The position numbers and the translations under genes are program-made. From NCBI RefSeq assembly GCF_004765785.1, contig NZ_SBIT01000001.1, positions 62,001 to 126,000 of the forward strand: DNA of 64,000 nt. Reading direction: 5' to 3'. Below the pieces are notes generated by a model that was given only the letters and a program-made list of their open reading frames with translations, was not told the origin of the DNA and did not search any database. This document shows positions 53,937-63,908 of the stretch, piece after piece. The stretch's first letter is position 1, and each line of letters opens with the position of its first letter. This DNA comes from Halorussus ruber (GTDB taxonomy: Archaea > Halobacteriota > Halobacteria > Halobacteriales > Haladaptataceae).

Positions 53937-54018
53937 GGTAACGCTTACGACGGGACGACTGAATAACTTTTCTCCGTCCCAAAGGTTTTTCTCGTATGGT
54001 ACAGAATCCCATAGTGCG

Positions 54019-54249
54019 ATGGTTCACGCTTTTATTATGGTAAAAACGGCCGCTGGACGCTCCGAGGACGTGATAGAATCGGTTCGAGAGCTGAATCACG
54101 TCTCGGAGGGCCACGTCGTCGCGGGCGAGTTCGACATCATCGTGGAGGCCGACGCCGACGAAGTCTACGAGGTACTCCACGCCGCCTCCTCGGACATCTC
54201 GGGGATAGACGGGGTCGCCGACACCAAGACCTACATGGCGCTCGACTGA
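54019..54249 (+). CDS. stand-alone RAM (Lrp/AsnC ligand-binding) domain protein
   Basis: The 76-residue paralogue of 53009-53239 carries MVHAFIMVKTAAGRSEDVIE, HVVAGEFDIIVEADADEVYE, then GIDGVADTKTYMALD. It has the same length and ending as its partner. It is transcribed divergently from trkA across an 82-base spacer. The start at ATG 54019 aligns with the paralogue. It may sense amino acids, but the ligand is unknown. Confidence 0.88.
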   Translation: MVHAFIMVKTAAGRSEDVIESVRELNHVSEGHVVAGEFDIIVEADADEVYEVLHAASSDISGIDGVADTKTYMALD

Positions 54250-54297
54250 ATGGGAGACACACAGAACTGAGCGGGGGAACGGTAGAATCGACTTCGC

Positions 54298-55389
54298 TTA
54301 GTGGTCCAATTCCTGCACGTCGTTCTCGCCGAGGAACGAATCCAGCCACGCCTTCTGCTCTCGCAGGTTCGGGGGCAGGTCGGCGTAGACGCGGTCGAAC
54401 ACGTCGTGGGGGTCGCCGGGTTCGACCGACTCGGCGCGCTCGACCGCCTCGTCCAACTCGGCGTCAACCTCGTCCTCAACCTCGGCGACGAACTCGTCGT
54501 CCAGCACGTCCTGCTCGCGGAGGTACTCCTCGTAGCGTTCGAGGGGGTCGGCGGTCCGCCAGTCGGGCAACTCGCGGGCGGTCTCCTCGTACTGACTCGG
54601 GTCGTCGCTGGTCGTGTGGGCACCCTGCCGGTAGGTCAGACTCTCCACGAGGACCGGGTCGCCGTCCCGGGCCGAGTCGAGGGCCTCCGAGACGGTTTCG
54701 CGGACCGCGAGAGGGTCGTTGCCGTCGACCTGCACGCCCTCGAAGCCATAGGCCTCGGCCTTCTGGGCGATGGTGTCGGAGGCGGTCTGGCGGTGTCGAG
54801 GTAAACTAATCGCCCACTCGTTGTTCTCGCAGAAGAAGACCGTCGGCGCGTCGAAGACGCCCGCGAAGTTCAGCCCCTCGTGGAAGTCGCCCTCGCTGGT
54901 CGCGCCGTCGCCGAAGTAGCAGAGCGCGGCGTGATTCTCTTCGGCACCGCCGACCTCCTCGCGGTAGTTCATCGCCATCCCGGCCCCGGCGGCGTGGGGA
55001 ATCTGCGTGGCGATGGGGACCGCCTGCGGGAAGTTGGGGACCTCGTGGCCCGAGTGGAACTCGGGGCGGCCCCGGCGGAAGAGGAGGATGTCGCTCATCG
55101 GCACGTCGCGGGCGATTTGCATGGCGTTCGACCGGTAGGTCGGGAAGAGCCAGTCGTCGTCGTCCATCGCCAGCGCGGCCCCGACCTGCGAACCCTCTTG
55201 GCCCTTGTAGGGCGGCCAACTGCTCATCCAGCCTCTGCGCTGGAGCGCCAGCGCTCGCTCGTCGAACGCCCGCGCTCGAACCATGTCCCGGTAGGTCGCT
55301 CGGGCCTCCTCGGGGGAGAACGGCGTCTCCGAGAGGTCACGCTCGCCGATGATGCGGTTCATGCGCCGCGATTTGTCCGCCCCTCGCAT
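54298..55389 (-). CDS. 2-oxoacid dehydrogenase E1 component, alpha subunit
   Basis: The thiamine-diphosphate enzyme has about 363 residues. Family blocks are YRDMVRARAFDERALALQRR, AAGAGMAMNYREE, the TPP motif CYFGDGATSEGDFHEGLNFA, then FFCENNEWAIS, and YRQGAHTTSDDPSQY. It decarboxylates a 2-oxoacid (pyruvate or branched-chain) and works with an E1-beta, E2 and E3, none of which lies here. The start at 55389 (MRGADKSRR) or 55362 (MNRIIGERD) is uncertain; the longer frame from 55422 is unlikely. Confidence 0.9.
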   Translation of the reverse strand: MRGADKSRRMNRIIGERDLSETPFSPEEARATYRDMVRARAFDERALALQRRGWMSSWPPYKGQEGSQVGAALAMDDDDWLFPTYRSNAMQIARDVPMSDILLFRRGRPEFHSGHEVPNFPQAVPIATQIPHAAGAGMAMNYREEVGGAEENHAALCYFGDGATSEGDFHEGLNFAGVFDAPTVFFCENNEWAISLPRHRQTASDTIAQKAEAYGFEGVQVDGNDPLAVRETVSEALDSARDGDPVLVESLTYRQGAHTTSDDPSQYEETARELPDWRTADPLERYEEYLREQDVLDDEFVAEVEDEVDAELDEAVERAESVEPGDPHDVFDRVYADLPPNLREQKAWLDSFLGENDVQELDH

Positions 55390-55461
55390 AGTGGTTCCGG
55401 AAAACCGTTGGCGGGGAACCACCCCAACAACCTTGGACGCGCGTGTCGAACCCCGAGTGTC

Positions 55462-56106
55462 ATGAGCGTCATCGCGGAGCTGTCCGTGCCCGTCGAGGAG
55501 TTCCCGCTCGGTCGGGCACTCGACGCGACGCCGGACATGCAGGTCGAACTGGAGCGCATCGTCCCGACCGGCGGGAGTGCGCTCCCCTTCTTCTGGGTCT
55601 GGGGCGACGACGTGGACGCCTTCGTCGAGACGCTGCGCGAGAATCGCGGCATCGAGAGCGTCACGGTGTTAGACGAGGTCGAGGACGGCGCGCTCGTCAG
55701 GGCGGCGTGGAGCAACGAACCGGGCCTCATCGAGGGCATCCTCGAATCGAAAGCCACCCTGCTGGAGGTCCGGCGGCGCGACGGCGTCTGGCGGTTCCGA
55801 CTCCGGTCGCCCGACCGGGAGGCCATCGTGGACCTCCAGCGCTACTGCGCCGACAACGACATCGACCTGCGACTCAACTGGATTCACACGCTGAGCGAAG
55901 TCGAGGCCGGTCAGCAGTACGGCCTGACCGACGACCAGCGAGAGACCATCCTCGTCGCCTTCGAGGCGGGGTACTTCGACGAGCCGCGTGAAATCACCGT
56001 AGAGGAACTCTCCGAGCAGTTCGACGTCTCTCCGCGGGCGGTCTCGAAGCGGATGCGGCGCGGACTCCGGAACCTCGTCGCCGTCACGCTCGTCCCCAAG
56101 AAGTGA
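55462..56106 (+). CDS. HTH_10 (bacterio-opsin activator-like) regulator
   Basis: The 214-residue protein has an N-terminal sensor-like domain (1-150, beta-rich, with FFWVWGDDVDAFVETLRE and related strands) and the C-terminal HTH_10 domain (LTDDQRETILVAFEAGYFDE, then VEELSEQFDVSPRAVSKRMR). HTH_10 proteins act as transcription activators in haloarchaea. Start ATG 55462 (MSVIAELSVP) is the family-like N-terminus. It is divergent from the E1-alpha gene. Confidence 0.92.
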   Translation: MSVIAELSVPVEEFPLGRALDATPDMQVELERIVPTGGSALPFFWVWGDDVDAFVETLRENRGIESVTVLDEVEDGALVRAAWSNEPGLIEGILESKATLLEVRRRDGVWRFRLRSPDREAIVDLQRYCADNDIDLRLNWIHTLSEVEAGQQYGLTDDQRETILVAFEAGYFDEPREITVEELSEQFDVSPRAVSKRMRRGLRNLVAVTLVPKK

Positions 56107-56218
56107 CCCCTACTTAAACCCCTTCGGTGACGAACCCCCGAGGGTACGCCAGCAGGTCACTAGTGTTCGACGTAGCGCGCTCTCGAGAGACCGACGTGCT
56201 CTGCGAGTCCGAACACCC

Positions 56219-56512
56219 ATGAGCGAGAAGCAATCAGCACTCAATCGCGGCACGGTACTGACGTACGAAGTAGACGAGAACCAAAGCCTCAGCGAAGGCG
56301 TCGTGGCGGCGGTCGCCGCGGTGTCGAACACCGACCCGGCGGAGATGGACCCGCTGGCCGAAGCCATCGACCCCGACGCCCTCGACGCCCTCTTCGCCGA
56401 CCACTACGACGGGACGCCCCGGTCGGCGGGAACCGCCCAGTTTTCGTTCTTCGACCACGAACTCGTCGTCAGCGGTGACGGCCACGTCTCGGTGGTCGAA
56501 GCGCCCCAGTAG
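56219..56512 (+). CDS. HalOD1 output-domain protein
   Basis: The 97-residue protein carries LSEGVVAAVAAVSNTDPAEM and PLAEAIDPDALDALFADHYD, followed by FSFFDHELVVSGDGHVSV, the whole HalOD1 pattern. HalOD1 is a haloarchaeal output module often attached to two-component systems; here it stands alone. The mode of action is unknown. It lies 112 bases after the HTH_10 gene. Confidence 0.88.
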   Translation: MSEKQSALNRGTVLTYEVDENQSLSEGVVAAVAAVSNTDPAEMDPLAEAIDPDALDALFADHYDGTPRSAGTAQFSFFDHELVVSGDGHVSVVEAPQ

Positions 56513-56619
56513 TCTCCTCGGCCGGTTCGTCGCTCTTCTGCGGTCGGTTCGTCGCGTATCTCTTGCCCGCGTTCTCCGATTCCCCAACGATTATCGCCTC
56601 TCCGGCGCACGTCTCTGGC

Positions 56620-58173
56620 ATGACAGCGGCGGCAGACTGCATCTTCACGAACGCGGAAGTCCACACGCTCGGCGAGTCCGACGAGGTCGCCGAGGCGGTG
56701 GCGGTCCGCGACGGCGAAATCGTGCGCGTAGACGACGAGTACGAAGTCGAGTTCCTGAACGGCGTCGAGACCGAGGTTGTGGACCTCGGCGGGCGCGTCC
56801 TCCTGCCGGGGTTCATCGACGCCCACACCCACCTCCAGCACCTCGGGCGCTCGCTGGTCCACGCCGACCTCTCGGCGGCCGATTCGCCCGCCGACTGCGT
56901 GGAACTCCTCGGTGAAACCGAGAATGGCGATACTGAGTGGACTCTCGGCTTCGGCTACGACGAGAGTACGTGGGACGACTCGCGGTATCTCACCCGCGAG
57001 GACTTAGACGCCGTGAGCGAACAGCGCCCGGTCGCGGCCTTCCGCGAGGACATGCACATCGCGGCGGTCAACTCGGTCGCCCTCGACCGCTACGTCGCCG
57101 AGATGCCCGAGGAGGACGTGCGAACCGAGGGCGGCGACCCCACGGGCGTCATCGTCGAGGAGGCGGTGGACGTAATCTACGAGGCCATCGAACCCGGTGC
57201 CGAGGAGATGCGCGAACTCGTGGCGGCCGCCCAGCGCGAGGCCAACCGGTTGGGCGTCACGGGCGTCCACGACATGGTTCGGAACTCGCGCGCCCCCGAG
57301 GTCTACCGCCAGATGGACATGGACGGCGACCTCAGCCTGCGAGTCCGCATCAACTACTGGTCGGACCACCTCGACGCCGCCGTCGAGACCGGCCTGCGGA
57401 CCAACCACGGGAGCGAGTTCGTCCGGACCGGCGCCATCAAGACCTTCACCGACGGGAGCCTCGGCGGGCGGACCGCCAAGCTCTCGGACCCCTACGCCGA
57501 CGCCGCGGACGCGGAGGGCGACCCGGAGGATGCGACCGGCCAGTGGGTCGTCTCGCCCGAGGAGCTTCGGGAACTCGTCGCCGAGGCCGACGGCGCTGGC
57601 TTCCAGCTGACCGCCCACGCCATCGGCGACGAGGCGGTCGAGGAGGTCCTGTCGGCCTACGCCGAGACCGACGACCCCGGCGCGGCACGTCACCGCGTCG
57701 AACACGCCGAACTCGCCGACGACGAGGCGGTCGAGCAATTCGCCGAGACGGGGGTCGTGGCCTCGGTCCAGCCGAACTTCCTCAAGTGGGCCGGAGAAGA
57801 GAGTCTGTACGAGGACCGACTCGGGACCGAGCGCCGCGAGCGGTCGAATCGCTACGCCGACCTGCTGGAGGCGGGCGCGCCGCTGGCGTTCGGGAGCGAC
57901 TGCATGCCGCTGGACCCGCTGTTCGGCGTCCACCAGACGGTCAACGCGCCCGCCGAGCGCCAGCGCCTCTCGGTCACCGAGGCCCTGCGGGCCTACACCC
58001 GCGGCGCGGCCTACGCCGGGTTCGACGAGGAGCGACTCGGGACGATTGCGGAGGGCAAGAAGGCCGATTTGGTAGTGCTCGAACGCTCGCCGTGGGAGCA
58101 TCCCGAGGACATCGAGAACATCGACGTGGCGCTGACGATCGTGGACGGCGACGTGGTGTACGACGGTCGGTAG
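56620..58173 (+). CDS. amidohydrolase family protein (YtcJ-like)
   Basis: The 517-residue metal-dependent hydrolase has the N-terminal LLPGFIDAHTHLQHLG (metal HxH), the later LTAHAIGDEAVEEVL and RHRVEHAEL, and the C-terminal FGSDCMPLDPLFG with the metal Asp. This order fits the YtcJ/amidohydrolase_3 group. The substrate is unknown; N-acyl or imide-type compounds are typical. ATG 56620 gives the correct N-terminus (MTAAADCIFTNAEVHTLG); the in-frame ATG at 56563 is less likely. Confidence 0.9.
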   Translation: MTAAADCIFTNAEVHTLGESDEVAEAVAVRDGEIVRVDDEYEVEFLNGVETEVVDLGGRVLLPGFIDAHTHLQHLGRSLVHADLSAADSPADCVELLGETENGDTEWTLGFGYDESTWDDSRYLTREDLDAVSEQRPVAAFREDMHIAAVNSVALDRYVAEMPEEDVRTEGGDPTGVIVEEAVDVIYEAIEPGAEEMRELVAAAQREANRLGVTGVHDMVRNSRAPEVYRQMDMDGDLSLRVRINYWSDHLDAAVETGLRTNHGSEFVRTGAIKTFTDGSLGGRTAKLSDPYADAADAEGDPEDATGQWVVSPEELRELVAEADGAGFQLTAHAIGDEAVEEVLSAYAETDDPGAARHRVEHAELADDEAVEQFAETGVVASVQPNFLKWAGEESLYEDRLGTERRERSNRYADLLEAGAPLAFGSDCMPLDPLFGVHQTVNAPAERQRLSVTEALRAYTRGAAYAGFDEERLGTIAEGKKADLVVLERSPWEHPEDIENIDVALTIVDGDVVYDGR

Positions 58174-58215
58174 GGTCGGCCTCTCACCCTACGGGATTAT
58201 CTACCTTCGTTTGAG

Positions 58216-58227
58216 AACTAATTAGTT
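58216..58227. repeat. 12-base palindrome AACTAATTAGTT
   Basis: Perfect two-fold symmetric sequence 43 bases after the amidohydrolase stop, flanked by two copies of TTGAGAA (58211-58217 and about 58232-58238). Possible protein-binding site; no further evidence. Confidence 0.4.
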
Positions 58228-58468
58228 GTCTTTGAGAAATATATTTATATCTAAAATACCTATAATTGTTTCCTAGCCGTCGGCGAGTCGGTCATCTCGG
58301 CCGCGTCCGAAACTGTCGCCGAGGCAGACTCCCGACGGTCTCCGGTTCACGAACCGACTCCGTTGGAGGCATCCCCGAATGTAAAAGTCGATAGCACCCG
58401 AGCCAATTCACCGCTCGCCTATGAAGAGAAAATATTTTCAATAGTGGATACCGAAGTCTGTTGCAATC

Positions 58469-58475
58469 GGAGGTG
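58469..58475 (+). promoter_or_regulatory. Shine-Dalgarno deciding the nadA start
   Basis: GGAGGTG lies 7 bases before the GTG at 58483 but 16 bases before the next ATG (58492). The spacing favours GTG 58483 as the start of nadA, giving the N-terminus M-P-K-M-E-T. Confidence 0.55.
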
Positions 58476-58482
58476 GCTGACT

Positions 58483-59616
58483 GTGCCAAAAATGGAAACG
58501 GCGGACATCGAAACAGACCTGAGTCTCTTCAAATACGACAACCTCGAACAGTTGCCCGAAGCGTATCGGGGTTTGAGCGAGGAAGAGCGCCGCGACAGAA
58601 CCGAGGCCGCGAAAGACGAGTTGGGCGACGACCTCGTCATTCTGGGCCACAACTACCAGCGCCGCGAAATCGTGGAACACGCCGACTTCATCGGCGATTC
58701 GTACCAACTCAGCGTCGAGGCCGCCGAGGCCGACGCCGAGTACGTCGTCTTCGGCGGCGTGACCTTCATGGCCGAGTCGGCTGACATCATCACCGACGAC
58801 GACCAGACCGTCATCCTCCCCTCGATGGAGGCCTCCTGCCCGATGGCCGGAATGGCCGAGGCCCTGCAAGTCGACGCCGCGTGGGCCGAGATTACCGAAG
58901 CGGCCCCCGACGCGAACATCGTCCCCATCACGTACATGAACTCCTACGCCGACCTGAAGGCGTTCTGCGCCGAGCAGGGCGGCGCGGTCTGTACCTCCTC
59001 GAACGCCGACAAAGTGTTCGAGTGGGCCTTCGAGCAGGGCGACAAGGTCCTGTTCCTCCCCGACAAGCACCTCGGCGAGAACACCGCCCACCGCCTCGGC
59101 ATGGCCGATTCTATCGCCGAGTGGGACCCGTGGGACCCCGAGGGCAAGGACGCCGAGGAGGTCGCCGAGAGCGACATCATCCTGTGGGACGGCTACTGTC
59201 AGGTCCACGAGCGATTCCGCGCCGACCACATCGAACAGGTCCGCGAGGAGTACGACGACGCCAACGTCATCGTCCATCCCGAGTGCCGCCGCGAGGTCGT
59301 GGAGGCCGCCGACGTGGCCGGAAGCACCGCGACCATCTGCCAGACTGTCGAGGACGCTGACCCCGGCGAGACGTGGGCCATCGGTACCGAGATTCACCTC
59401 ACGAACCACCTCCAGCGGTGGCACCCCGAGGTGAACGTCGTCCCCCTCTGCGGGGACGCCTGCATGGACTGCAACGCGATGCGCCAAATCGACCCCAACT
59501 ACCTGACGTGGGTGCTGGAAGAACTCGTCGCGGGCCGCGAGCGCAACGTCATCGAAGTCGCGCCACAGGAGGCCGAACTCGCCGACGTGGCGATGCAGCG
59601 AATGCTGGAGATATGA
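58483..59616 (+). CDS. nadA: quinolinate synthase
   Basis: The 377-residue [4Fe-4S] enzyme condenses iminoaspartate with dihydroxyacetone phosphate. Family blocks are VILGHNYQRREIVEHADFIG, the cysteine in PSMEASCPMAGMAE, VCTSSNA, LFLPDKHLGENT, HPECRREVV and CGDACMDCNAMRQ. Three cluster cysteines are all present. Start GTG 58483 is favoured by a Shine-Dalgarno; ATG at 58492 is an alternative. The frame upstream to 58363 is not NadA-like. First gene of nadABC; overlaps nadB by 4 bases. Confidence 0.95.
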   Translation: MPKMETADIETDLSLFKYDNLEQLPEAYRGLSEEERRDRTEAAKDELGDDLVILGHNYQRREIVEHADFIGDSYQLSVEAAEADAEYVVFGGVTFMAESADIITDDDQTVILPSMEASCPMAGMAEALQVDAAWAEITEAAPDANIVPITYMNSYADLKAFCAEQGGAVCTSSNADKVFEWAFEQGDKVLFLPDKHLGENTAHRLGMADSIAEWDPWDPEGKDAEEVAESDIILWDGYCQVHERFRADHIEQVREEYDDANVIVHPECRREVVEAADVAGSTATICQTVEDADPGETWAIGTEIHLTNHLQRWHPEVNVVPLCGDACMDCNAMRQIDPNYLTWVLEELVAGRERNVIEVAPQEAELADVAMQRMLEI

Positions 59617-61181
59617 CCATGACGGACGACACTACGCCAGATTTCGCCGAAGCAGACGTGCTGGTCGTCGGAAGCGGCGTCGCGGGATGCGCGGCGGCCC
59701 TCTCGGCGGCCCGCGAGGGCGCGGAGGTCCTCGTCGTCACGAAGGCCGAGCGCCCCGAGCAGACCACCTCCCACTGGGCGCAGGGCGGGGTCGCCACCAC
59801 GCGCTCGGACCCCGAAGCGTTCGAGCGAGACATCATCGAAGCCAGCGCCGACACCGCCGACCCCGAGGCGGTGGACACGCTCGTCTCGGACGCCCGCGAG
59901 GCCGTCGAGGACGTGCTGGTCGAGACCCTCGACGTGCCCTTCGACCGCGCCGAAGACGGCGACGGCGGCAACGGCGGCGACGGTTCGGACTTCGACTACA
60001 CCCGCGAGGCGGCCCACTCCGAACCCCGAATCCTCCACGTCAACGCCAGCACGGGCAAGCACGTCCTCGGTCCCTTCCTGAACCACCTCGACGACCACGA
60101 GCGAGTCACGGTCCGGGCCGACACCGCCGCGCTCGACCTCATCACCCACGAGGGGCGAGTCCACGGCGCAATCGTAGAACAGGACGGCGAGCGCGAGTCG
60201 GTCTTCGCGGGCGCGACGGTCCTCGCCACCGGCGGCATCGGCGCGCTCTATCGGAACTCCACCAACCCCGAGACCGCGACCGGCGACGGGATTGCGATGG
60301 CCGCCCTCGCGGGGGCCGACGTGGAGGACATGGCCTACATCCAGTTCCACCCGACCGCCTATGCTGGCGAGGACCCCTTCCTCGTCAGCGAGGCCGTCAG
60401 AGGAGAAGGGGCGCTCCTCCGGAACGCGGAGGACGAGCGATTCATGCCCGACTACCACGAGGAGGCCGAACTCGGCCCGCGCGACGTGGTCGCCCGCGCC
60501 GTCGCGGACGAGCGCGAGCGCACGGGCGGGGTGTATCTAGACGTATCCCCGCTAGACTTCGAGTCGGAGTTCCCCGACCTCGCCGAGAAGTGCGAGGAGC
60601 GCGGCGTGGACTGGGAGTCGGGCATCCCGGTCGAGCCGAGCGAACACTTCCTCTGCGGTGGGATTTCGGTGGACGACCGGGGCCGGACCGACCTCGACCG
60701 GCTCTTCGCGGTCGGCGAGTGCGCCCGGACCGGCGTCCACGGCGCGAACCGCCTCGCGTCCACGAGCCTGCTGGAGGGGCTGGTCTGGGGCCTGCGCGCC
60801 GGGGAGTCCGCGGCCGGATTCGACCCGGAGCGCGTCGAAGCCCCGGACTTGCTGGACCGCGACCCCGACCTGCCCGCCGGGTTCGCCCGCGAGAAGTTCG
60901 TCCGCCTTCGGAGGGTGATGGACGAGAACGTTGGACTCAGGCGGACGCCCGAGGGCCTGCAGCGCGCGACGGCGGTCCTCCGGCGGCTCAAAGGCGAGGT
61001 GGACGCCTACACCCGGACCAGAACCTCGCGGAGCCTCTACGAACTCCGGAACGCCAGCGTGGTCGCCCTGCTGGTCGCCCGGCAGGCGATGGAGGCCGAC
61101 CCGGTCGGATGCCACGCGCTCGAAGACGTGACCAGCGACGAGGGTGACGCAGACGAGGTGCCAGCGAATGCGAGTGACTGA
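59613..61181 (+). CDS. nadB: L-aspartate oxidase
   Basis: The 522-residue FAD enzyme oxidises aspartate to iminoaspartate. It shows the FAD motif VLVVGSGVAGCAAALSAA, TTSHWAQGGVA, QFHPTAYAGEDPFLVSEAVR, HFLCGGISVDDRGRT and VGECARTGVHGANRLASTSL. All are diagnostic of NadB. An Asp/Gly-rich insertion (about 108-125) is a haloarchaeal feature. The start overlaps nadA (ATGA). Confidence 0.95.
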   Translation: MTMTDDTTPDFAEADVLVVGSGVAGCAAALSAAREGAEVLVVTKAERPEQTTSHWAQGGVATTRSDPEAFERDIIEASADTADPEAVDTLVSDAREAVEDVLVETLDVPFDRAEDGDGGNGGDGSDFDYTREAAHSEPRILHVNASTGKHVLGPFLNHLDDHERVTVRADTAALDLITHEGRVHGAIVEQDGERESVFAGATVLATGGIGALYRNSTNPETATGDGIAMAALAGADVEDMAYIQFHPTAYAGEDPFLVSEAVRGEGALLRNAEDERFMPDYHEEAELGPRDVVARAVADERERTGGVYLDVSPLDFESEFPDLAEKCEERGVDWESGIPVEPSEHFLCGGISVDDRGRTDLDRLFAVGECARTGVHGANRLASTSLLEGLVWGLRAGESAAGFDPERVEAPDLLDRDPDLPAGFAREKFVRLRRVMDENVGLRRTPEGLQRATAVLRRLKGEVDAYTRTRTSRSLYELRNASVVALLVARQAMEADPVGCHALEDVTSDEGDADEVPANASD

Positions 61182-61992
61182 CCGGAAAGTCGAGGAGTGG
61201 CTCCGCGAGGACGTTGGCCACCGCGACGTGACCAACCACGTCCCCGGCGAGACGACGGGCCGACTCGTCGCCAAGGAGGAGGGCGTCGCGGCCGGACTCG
61301 ACGCCGCGAGGGCCGTCTTCGACTACCTCGACGTGGACGCCTCCGCGACGGTCGAAGCGGGCGACCGGATTTCGGCGGGCGATGTCCTGCTGGAAGTCGA
61401 GGGTCCCGCCGAGTCGGTCCTCCGAGGAGAGCGCGTCGCGGTCAACGTCGCGGGCCACGCCTCGGGCGTGGCGACGAAGACCCGCCGGGCCGTGGACGCG
61501 GCCCGCGAGGCGACCGGCGAGCGGAGCGACGAGGTCGCCATCGCGGGCACTCGGAAGACCACGCCCGGCTTGCGGGGCGTCGAGAAGCGCGCCATCGCGG
61601 CGGGCGGCGGCGACACCCACCGCCTCACCCTCTCGGGGATGGTCATGGTCAAGGACAACCACGTCGCCGAGATGGGGATGGAGGAGGCGGTTGGGCACTT
61701 CCGCGAGGAGAAGTCCTTCGCCACCAAAATCGAGGTCGAGGTCGAGCGTCCGTCGGACGCGGCGCGGGCCGCTGAGGCCGGGGCCGACATCGTCCTGCTG
61801 GACAACATGACGCCCGACGGGGTGCGCGAGGGCGTGGAGTCGTTGCCGGAGGGCGTGCTGGCGGAGGCGAGTGGTGGAATCGGAATTTCGGACGTGCCGG
61901 AGTACGCCGAGACCGGCGTGGACGTGATTTCGATGGGGTCGCTGACGCACTCGGCGGCGAGTCTTGACCTGTCGTTCCGGACCGGAGAGTAG
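61168..61992 (+). CDS. nadC: nicotinate-nucleotide pyrophosphorylase (quinolinate phosphoribosyltransferase)
   Basis: The 274-residue enzyme converts quinolinate and PRPP to nicotinate mononucleotide. It has GHRDVTNHVPGE, AGTRKTTPGLRGVEKRA, MVMVKDNHVAE and ADIVLLDNMTPDGV, with EASGGIGISDVPEYAETGVD at the C-terminal barrel. The start at 61168 (MRVTDRKVEE) overlaps nadB by 14 bases. The frame upstream to 61144 is not NadC-like. Confidence 0.95.
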   Translation: MRVTDRKVEEWLREDVGHRDVTNHVPGETTGRLVAKEEGVAAGLDAARAVFDYLDVDASATVEAGDRISAGDVLLEVEGPAESVLRGERVAVNVAGHASGVATKTRRAVDAAREATGERSDEVAIAGTRKTTPGLRGVEKRAIAAGGGDTHRLTLSGMVMVKDNHVAEMGMEEAVGHFREEKSFATKIEVEVERPSDAARAAEAGADIVLLDNMTPDGVREGVESLPEGVLAEASGGIGISDVPEYAETGVDVISMGSLTHSAASLDLSFRTGE

Positions 61993-62021
61993 TTTAGATG
62001 AATATGTAGTCATGTTTCGGA

Positions 62022-62028
62022 TTTTTTT
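62022..62028 (+). terminator. oligo-T terminator of the nad operon
   Basis: T7 followed by ATTTCTTTT, 30 bases after the nadC stop in otherwise AT-rich DNA, fits the oligo-T type of archaeal terminator. Confidence 0.5.
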
Positions 62029-62164
62029 ATTTCTTTTAGAATTGTAGAACTGTCTGGTGGCGGAAATCGAACGGAGCTAGCTTCAGGCTTGAACATAGGA
62101 GTCTGCCGCACCGCGCTGCAACCGCGAACCACACCCACCCCGACCGATTGCGTTGCTCGGCCGC

Positions 62165-62187
62165 CGGAAGACAAACCGCGTCTTCCG
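62165..62187 (+). repeat. family-H hairpin, copy 5
   Basis: Perfect 8-bp stem CGGAAGAC/GTCTTCCG around loop AAACCGC, followed by AGCCTG. Confidence 0.6.
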
Positions 62188-62237
62188 AGCCTGCGCTACT
62201 CATCCCTCGCGCGGTTGGCGGGGCCACGAGAGACACC

Positions 62238-62258
62238 GACGGACAAACCGCGTCCGTC
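62238..62258 (+). repeat. family-H hairpin, copy 6
   Basis: Perfect stem GACGGAC/GTCCGTC around the same loop AAACCGC as copy 5, 51 bases downstream of it, followed by GAGCAGTCACTCG. Several stem pairs differ from copy 5 while remaining paired, with unchanged loop. Confidence 0.6.
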
Positions 62259-62390
62259 GAGCAGTCACTCGCTTCGCTCGGTCCGTCGAGCAGTCACTCG
62301 CTTCGCTCGTGACGACCCCGCCAGCGCGCGCCGAGTCGGGAGGAGAGGCCAGTACGTGCCGAGAAGAAGTCAACCCGAGCGTTCGACAGC

Positions 62391-63908
<1,518 letters not shown>

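Larger units (their letters stand above)
58174..58482. other. AT-rich spacer before nadA
   Basis: This 309-base region contains a perfect palindrome AACTAATTAGTT (58216-58227), an AT-rich block with ATATATTTATAT (about 58240-58252) that could be a promoter or terminator, and a further AT-rich site at about 58429-58440. No coding region is supported; the in-frame extension of nadA upstream has unusual codons. Confidence 0.5.
61993..62390. other. spacer after nadC with two family-H hairpins
   Basis: This 398-base convergent gap contains an oligo-T run (T7 at 62022-62028), the likely terminator for nadABC, then two family-H hairpins (62165-62187 and 62238-62258). A directly repeated CGAGCAGTCACTCGCTTCGCTCG-type segment follows the second. 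No coding region is supported. Confidence 0.6.
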
